Notes under the pieces: model-generated
The model's database searches: none
What the model was told of the DNA's origin: nothing
The model's input: the letters and a program-made list of their open reading frames with translations, nothing else
Shown: in pieces, positions 57,714 to 64,000 of the stretch
Layout of the letters: the number at the start of each line of letters is the position of its first letter
How positions within the stretch are numbered: position 1 is the first letter of the stretch
NCBI RefSeq assembly: GCF_964204645.1
Contig: NC_134035.1
Span: 6,200,501-6,264,500 of the forward strand
Direction of reading: 5' to 3'
DNA from: Tubulanus polymorphus
Taxonomy: Eukaryota; Nemertea; Palaeonemertea; Tubulaniformes; Tubulanidae
DNA length: 64,000 nt
Position numbers and translations under genes: made by a program

Positions 57714-58874
57714 AAGTTTCAACAAATCGAGGATTTTAATAAGCCCTCCTCTTTTTGAGACAAGCATTTCTATCAGTGCTGACTGTCTAAAAAACACTGG
57801 TTGGTGCGATTTTCTGATCCCCAATTGTAGATTCCTTCGACAATCTTGGGCGTGATAACGGGGGCGGATCCAGGGTCAGAGCTAGACAGTATTGGAAGGG
57901 AATTTCTGGGCTCCTGTCGGAATGCACATCCAGTATCCAAGCCAAGGCAAGTGCCGAAGAATTTGTAGAAAGTGGTACAAGCGGTTTTGGTGCGCTGAAA
58001 ATCTAGTACCATTTTATGGTATTTAGATAGCTTCTAAAAGAGCAATCCAGAATAAACCAAAACCAGTATAAGAAATCATGAGGTGCAGATAGAAATTGAA
58101 GCTTGCGAACTCATGACCGAATGGTGGTTACCGACCTTCGGGATCTACAATGAATTTAGGGTTAAAGTCATGATAATCCAGTACAACATTTAATCTTTTT
58201 TCAGTACGGTACTGTAGCAGTAAGATCAGTGTGGATGTCTATGACTATTGTTGTTTGTAGTATAATTGTAATTCTTGCCGAGCAAATAAATACACGCTTA
58301 TGCTGAAATCCGAGTTGTTTATACAGTCCTTGGTTGTTCCTGTCGACATTTTGGTTTTCTCTGGTTAACAGAGAATAAAAATCAATTCTCGGAAATCTAA
58401 CACAATTATTAATTTGTGTATGAAAACCATTGACATACACAAATTAATATCAGTTATTAGAATTATTCTATTTTATTTATTAAACTTTATATCTAATATA
58501 CAATAACAAAACTTTGTCAGAGTTGATTGTGTTAGATTTCCAATACGCGTCAGAGTACACTCAAACCTAAACGGTTCGTCGATACCGGCCATCATGGACC
58601 TTATATTACTCAAATGCAAATTGCTCGAAGTAATCATAGTTGTGTTGTTTTACAATTTTACAGGGCATCATAGAGCCACACCTTCCTCGAATGAAGGGCA
58701 ATTTGGGGTCATCTCTTCTTTCATTGATTGTCAGGTCTTTAACAGATCTTTTTATTGTTCCGAAGATATCCGTTTCTTCACATTGCCAAAAAAGATTTTA
58801 GTAAAGAAATGTACTTTTTACAGGTATATGTCCTTTCATCGAGTCATTTTGTGAATTCACCTGCAATTCTATTA

Positions 58875-58990
58875 TGATGATTGATTCGGGCTGGACGTAA
58901 AATTCCTATGCAAATGTGGGCGCCTGAACGGCAAAAACCAAACGGCCAAATTTCCTTTTAAAAATCTATTTTGGTGCACCAGATTGTCGG
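58875..58990. mobile_element. decayed relic of the GGCGCC foldback family
   Basis: ggacgtaaaattcctatgca, aatgtgggcgcctgaacggc and ttttggtgcacca echo the end and inner palindromes of 22959-23184. It is one-sided, with no inverted partner. Confidence 0.5.
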
Positions 58991-59640
58991 AGTTTTCCAC
59001 AAAAGCATAACCATTTCATTAACCAAATACAGGGAGGGGTATGACAGACAGGTATAAACCCTAACCCTCTAAACCCTACAACTATAATTCTACAGATCGA
59101 GACCCTAACCCTCTTAATGTTTATTCCAGAATTCCGATACACCCTGGTCTGTCAACCTGTAATATTTTGTAGAAATTTCCGGAATTCCTGTGAACTTGGT
59201 TCTATAAATTGAAAAATTTTTCTGGATATATCAGAAATGATGGCTGTCGCACCTAAATGCCAAAAACTTAACCGAATCAAAACGATGCTAACAACAATTA
59301 CAAAATATTTACAAATATATTTTTGGCTAGGATATATCAAACTGGTCTATAAAATACCTACAATCGATTTTATCTAAAATAACTTGATTACGAAAGGATG
59401 AGGTGTTACTTTCAATCCTGACTCCCATTCTATATTCAGGTAGATGTGAGACTGTCCGGTCCGTTTGTAGTGCTGAAATGTATGCAGATATAATAGTTAC
59501 CCGGTAATTAGAAATGGGTCCTGTATATGTGTGTGTGTGTGACATCTATCAAACATTGACTTACATAACAATAATACCTCTTCAAATATCTCATGAGTTT
59601 CATCACCAATTCGTTCATCGCTTTGGTACAGAAACTATAA

Positions 59641-61330
59641 TCACGTAACCTTCTTTAGAGCAACTTCTAAACCTCTTTTCATGAATGTTTTATGAGTCAA
59701 AATGGCACGCCTCAGACTGTTGATATCGCTGTCAGTAAACTGTGATTACCGGTAAATAAAAGAAAGTATTATTAGAACTCCTGGGTCCAGTGGCTCTGTA
59801 GTTTAAGTTAAACCAGTGGATAACTAACGGTGACATTCAATATTTGGTTTACTTGATGGTTAATCTTAATTGATCTTTGAGCAACTGACCCCAGGTTTTA
59901 ATTCTGAAAATTTGAAAACAAGCAATTGAGAACTAAGCAATTTCAAAACTCGAATGCAGTTTTCTTCACCTGGGATCCATAGGCATTGATCGTCGAAAGC
60001 ATGAGTTTTCCGAATTTCAGTTTGTTTGCCAATGAAATGGAGCTGTTTTCGATGCAGGTGCACAAGCTCGAAACAGCCACTGCATCAAGAGGCAACTGAA
60101 ATTAAAAAAGTTAGCCCAAATGTTATATTTTCATCTGAGATTGTTCTAGATATTCAAGTTATATTGAACACTCACTCGTGCATCTAAAAGGTTCTGCAGT
60201 AAAATCATAATTGACTCTTGCCATGGTTCTTTCTTCACTAAAATAAGCCTATGGAAGTAAAATGTTGAGTTAATGATAGCGAGAAAAAATTGGGGATTTC
60301 ACTAGGAGATCAACCACATCGTATGGCATGGAAAATTTTCACTTATTTCCTCATTATCAAAATGTCATGAAACTGCCTGAAAATCAAAAACGAATATAGC
60401 TGCTAAGCAGCGATAATGGGTTTTCTTACAGCTGCCACATGAGTATTCAAAATGGTTGGGTTGAAGGATTGCCATATCTCCGTATAGTTTATCTGGATTT
60501 TTTCTACTATGATTAACTGCCTGGATTTTCTCTACTATTTAACTATCTGGATACTATCCGAAATTATATGATTCAAAAAGCCGCCATCTTGTATCGACGA
60601 TCTCGAATGCTGGATAGGTATAAGTGTCGAAAAACCCTGTGTTACAATATATTCAAGCCAATGAGATAAGTTCATTGGCAAAAAAAATTAGACAGTTATT
60701 CTATGGCCGCCAATTGCCTGATTGGCTGGTCGACAATACCTATCTCCGGTATTAAAGATTCCTTTCCAAAGAATACCCATCACAAGTTGCAATGAAAAAT
60801 TGCAAACCAGTAGGAAGCTACAGGACTCAGAATTCCAAAATTGGCATTTTATAGCGCATAAAAGGTCATAGGACGGCCATCTTGAGTCAGATCAACCTAA
60901 TTTTTCTCATGCTGATGGGGGGATTGGGGGATTCAAATATATACGAAAGATCATGGTAATTGATCAAAGCGTCTCCAAGATTTCCCTCAGTGCTGATTTT
61001 GGCGAACAACAATGGCTGCCAGTCGGCCATCTTGATTCTGACGGGGCCAGTTTTTAGGCTAAAGATGTGTCTATGGTAGATACATGTGTAACTCAAACAT
61101 CAAGAAATTCCATTGAAGCATCTTTAAAACTTCCCAAAATAACTGGATTCCGTTTACGGATGGATGAACGAACGAAAAGTGAACGCAATAGCCCGCTGGG
61201 ACTAAAGTCCAAAGTGGGCTAAAAATGTGTAAAAATGTTAACAATGCTGATTTTTGGCAAACCACAATGGCTGCCAGTCAGCTACCGTAATTTTGATCAG
61301 GCCAGTTCCATCGGCTGCCCATCTTTCTAC

Positions 61331-61367
<37 letters not shown>

Positions 61368-62672
61368 AATATCTAGACAATCCATTGAAGCATCTTCAAA
61401 ATCAACAATCGTGGAACTAAGCAATGATTTTGAACTACATTTGTTATGCCCTTACCTAAAGAATTCCAGTTTTTGGTCCACCGTAAATTCGTCTTTCACA
61501 ATTTTTGCGACCAAGTCGATCTGAGGACTTGATGAATGAATGCTTGTTGCTAGAGGGATGAATATACCGGCAACACTCGCGCTGTGGTATTTACGTGTCA
61601 TAACTTGAACAGTCGCCAACAAACTGCGAGACACGTTTTGCTTTAGTCCAATGAGCTGAAAAAGAAAATCATGTCAACCAAATTCACTTAGGTCTATACA
61701 AAAACAGGATCCGGTTTCAAACCCAGGGGTGTCAAGGGTACCCGAGGGATGAATATTCAGCTTGGGTTATAACGAATGTAGTTACAATGAGTATCTATGA
61801 TAATAACAATTAACCTATTATGTTTCCAAAAGTTGATTCGACCTCACTCCTATGAAACTGGGTCCAGAAGTTACACATCAGGGGCCGGTTGCATAGTCAT
61901 GGCTTAGACTTAATACCAGTCTAAGACCAACTTAGTTTTATAGCCAATCCAACAATTTAAGATCAGTCTTAAGATTTAAGACAACTTTTGGACTTTAGTC
62001 GCGACTGTGCAACTGGCCCCAAGGACGAGGGGCAAATGGTGGATTCATCATTCACCTGACTGTAGACGATCATTTTGAGAAATTTCAAACAATTCAAATG
62101 ACTAACAACCGTTTCCATAGATATGAAACAATCAGTTAATATTTGAACGTTCTCTGCATTGACTGTCGACTGAATGCCCGCGTAAAACTCTGCTATTTCA
62201 TCCGCGGATAACGACTGAATATAAGCGAGTGAACAGTGAATCTCTTCGCGTTGAACTGACACGGGTTCGTGCGAAAGTAGATCTCTCATTTTCGCGATTT
62301 GTAACTTCAGAATATCACAAACATCATCGCCACCTTCCCCTCTCTACAGAAATAAACAAAATACTCCAAATGAAATGGGCAACATTTTTTATGTAATTGC
62401 ATTGAAATAAATCGGGAGGGGGGGAGGGGATACCACATGTTTGCAGTGATTAGGGTTCTGCGTGTGTTGTAGTGATAGGGTACCGGGTGTGTATGCATTG
62501 ATAAGGGGAACAACAAGGAGTTTGCCTACTTGTAATTCAGGTGATGATGTCGAAGCGTTTTGTATAAATTCAGGTGTAGACACATCATTCATTACTGGTG
62601 GTGGTATAGTACATGTAATAAACACCTCCTGCTCCTCCTTCACGGCTGAGGAGGATATTTCCATTGGTTCAC
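59641..62672 (-). CDS. FANCE: Fanconi anemia group E protein homologue, 3' six exons (5' end not found)
   Basis: Exons in transcript order: 62530-62672, 62056-62343, 61456-61655, 60176-60248, 59970-60095, 59641-59739 (stop TGA at 59641). All phases join, giving about 309 codons of HEAT-like helical protein. The match to the human FANCE C-terminal domain is seen as PWQESIMILLQNLLDAR (human has PWKEETLL...ALVDR at that place), then LPLDAVAV...KFGKLMLSTINAY, and the end TFMKRGLEVALKKVT against a TFLRKSLKAALKHL-like end. FANCE bridges the Fanconi core complex to FANCD2 in interstrand-crosslink repair in the nucleus. The 62672 exon starts at an AG acceptor, so earlier exons should lie upstream, in 62.7-64 kb or beyond. 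An ATG at 62664 (MEISSSAV) is a less likely start. Confidence 0.78.
59784..59893. mobile_element. MITE-like repeat, diverged GAGCAACTG family
   Basis: Left gtccagtggctctgtagttt and right ttgatctttgagcaactgac. The inner taaaccagtggataactaac resembles the 13188-13296 copy. It lies in the intron between the last two FANCE exons. Confidence 0.7.
60700..61220 (-). repeat. interspersed repeat family R1, reverse copy
   Basis: Reverse-complement copy of 16998-17575, located in a FANCE intron. The matching blocks are the gatggccgactggcagcc region, the aaaactggcc...gtcagaatc region and the cggatggatgaacgaacg end. A shorter third piece (aaccacaatggctgccagtc, 61259-61310) follows directly. Confidence 0.8.
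61329..61363. repeat. (AT)n(AC)n microsatellite
   Basis: About 13 at units followed by acacacac, in a FANCE intron. Confidence 0.97.
61881..62020. mobile_element. MITE-like repeat, ends GGGGCCGGTTGCATAGTC
   Basis: The left ggggccggttgcatagtc pairs imperfectly with the right gcgactgtgcaactggcccc. The inner arms have cttagactta/ttaagattta-like complementarity. It lies in the FANCE intron after the 62056 exon. Confidence 0.82.
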
Positions 62673-63562
62673 CTAGAAATAGATACACATATTACGATAA
62701 ACATAGGCCTATACAGTATGATGACAGGACCATAGACTGTAGTCTAGTAGGTCTTTCTCGCTAAAATGAAATACTTTTATGGTACAAGTGAAGATCGGAT
62801 CCGCACTTCTAATGTTATCTATTGAATAACAAATCACTGTTCAAGACTCAGAATGTCTGTGTAAATCCAATGCAGTGATTTAAACTATTTCTATTATCTC
62901 CGCTAGAAAATAGATTTTGGTCCAGTTTTTATTTCAAGTTAGTTTGTCACGATCTTTCAATCGGATGCCATATTGGATTTGGTTATTCCAATGCAGACTT
63001 GTCATGAATCGTTACTGAAATGATGTGAGGATTATCAGCGCAATTACGTTATTACGACCATGAAACATGGTTTCAGCAATTATTTTTGAGTTGACAGTTC
63101 TCTGCTTAAGATTTACCAATTCAATATGGCCTCGAGTTAAAAAATCATGATGATCTCGAGATAAAAACCGGACCAAAAACCTAATTTCTAGTGAAATTAT
63201 CATAAATTAAATCACTGAATCTGACACAGTGATTGCAATATAATCGATTGGACCATTCACGAGAGGTGCGGATCTGCACTGTTACCTACTAATATTATCA
63301 TCTATTAGCTCAAGGTAACTTTTTGGGCTCAATTTTTCAGATTTCTGATTGGCTTAATATATACTAGACTGGTACCCACTAAACGGCCACCTGTCTGCCA
63401 AAGAAATGGGCGGTGCAATAGACGAAGAAAGGGTCAACAGCTAGACTTTGTGATTGTGCAAGCTTAACTCACTTCAGCAGGAGGCAATCGACGATGCTGA
63501 GTACGCTGACAGCAATTTATTAATATGTAATGTTGGTCGCGCAGTGCATGGTCCAAACGGTC
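62673..63562. other. region upstream of the first FANCE exon found
   Basis: Should contain further 5' exons or the promoter of FANCE. I could not assign one. The minus-strand ORF at 63012-63203 has no supporting splice sites or domain. Confidence 0.35.
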
Positions 63563-63706
63563 TGGGGCCAGTTACTCAAAAGTTGGTTAGAATTAACTAG
63601 TGGAGAGTTAATATAGTGACAATTAAAACTAAGTTTATCTCTACTATGGTATATATCCACCGGTTCTTTTTAACCAACTTTTCATTTTTGGAGCAACTGA
63701 CTGCTG
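63563..63706. mobile_element. MITE-like repeat, GGCCAGTTACTCAAAAGTTGG family
   Basis: ggggccagttactcaaaagt and ggttagaattaactagtgga at the left; ttaaccaacttttc and ggagcaactgactgc at the right. It is related to 13188-13296 but has a longer centre. Confidence 0.78.
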
Positions 63707-63825
63707 GTTTAAATGATTTGGACTAATAAACTTTGCCAATGTGGCATTATTTGTGTAATCGCACACTTAGAAAATTCAAGTGTGGAGAACAGTCTCAGAG
63801 ATAGGGGCCTAGAGAAAATAAAGCA

Positions 63826-63897
63826 GACAAGGCAGTATTCGATCCCGGACAAGCAAATGCTAGGGTAACGCTTTCCACTTGACCACCGAGGCTCTTG
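63826..63897 (-). mobile_element. tRNA-derived SINE head (probable)
   Basis: The minus strand reads gcctcggtggtcaagtggaa, then further tRNA-like sequence, with an A-box-like tggtcaagtgg and a B-box-like gggatcgaatactg spaced as in a tRNA gene. The 3' half does not pair with gcctcgg to close an acceptor stem, so a tRNA-derived SINE is more likely than a working tRNA gene. Confidence 0.5.
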
Positions 63898-64000
63898 GAA
63901 TCAGACTGAATGTTTTAACTACCACAGGGACTCCTATCAGAGTTGTAGTTAGTGCAAAAATGATAATCTGTACTTCATATCTCCGTAGAAACCTATTGGA
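63898..64000. other. right edge, no gene seen
   Basis: Short non-coding end of the window. No feature supported. Confidence 0.4.

Larger units (their letters stand above)
57426..59640. other. intergenic region between Tigger element and FANCE
   Basis: 57656-57713 looks like a retroposon 3' end: a hairpin cgctctaagacgcagtgaagagcg followed by aataaatgttatt and (ATT)n. Around 58890-58990 a decayed piece (gacgtaaaattcctatgcaa, gggcgcct, aaacggc) resembles the ends of the 22959 and 34857 elements. 59527-59542 is a (TG)n run. No host gene is recognised. Confidence 0.5.

Noticed and set aside
63826-63897. Functional tRNA gene
   Set aside because: A- and B-box-like sequences are present, but the acceptor stem does not close and the B box is degenerate, so a SINE head is more likely.

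Overview
The window looks like AT-rich nuclear DNA from an invertebrate animal, probably marine. The evidence is split genes with GT/AG introns, orthologues of animal genes (an oxysterol-binding-protein relative, an SLC22 transporter family, FANCE), CR1-type LINEs, a pogo/Tigger DNA transposon, foldback and MITE-like repeats, and many short tandem arrays. The phylum is not established from sequence alone.

Layout. 1-3.4 kb: repeats, short ORFs without support, and one orphan exon (293-376) resembling the N-terminal Rab-binding helix of RIM/rabphilin/Slp proteins. 3.39-14.12 kb (+): a complete 19-exon OSBPL10/11-type lipid-transfer gene. 14.1-16.6 kb: its 3' flank with a ~1 kb foldback repeat. 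16.59-54.94 kb (-): four intact tandem SLC22 genes, here A (16.6-22.5), B (30.1-33.0), C (42.0-44.8) and D (52.0-54.9). All share the same 11-exon structure and encode about 549-553 aa. Between and inside them are LINE relics, foldback elements, satellite-like arrays, two Penelope-like termini with a hammerhead-ribozyme-like core, and a nearly complete CR1-like LINE (46.7-51.2 kb). Shared 3' flanks pair A with C and B with D, which suggests a two-gene unit duplicated as a block. Upstream of B, C and D lie broken extra first exons, on both strands. 55.90-57.43 kb: an internally deleted Tigger element with matching terminal inverted repeats and a TA target-site duplication. 59.64-62.67 kb (-): the 3' six exons of FANCE, whose 5' end is not found. 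The right edge holds MITE copies and a probable tRNA-derived SINE head.

The host genes do not form a pathway. OSBPL moves lipids between membranes, SLC22 proteins move organic ions across membranes, and FANCE belongs to the Fanconi DNA-crosslink repair core complex. Exon models were assembled by eye from splice sites, reading-frame continuity, agreement among the four paralogues and remembered family sequence. No search or transcript evidence was available.
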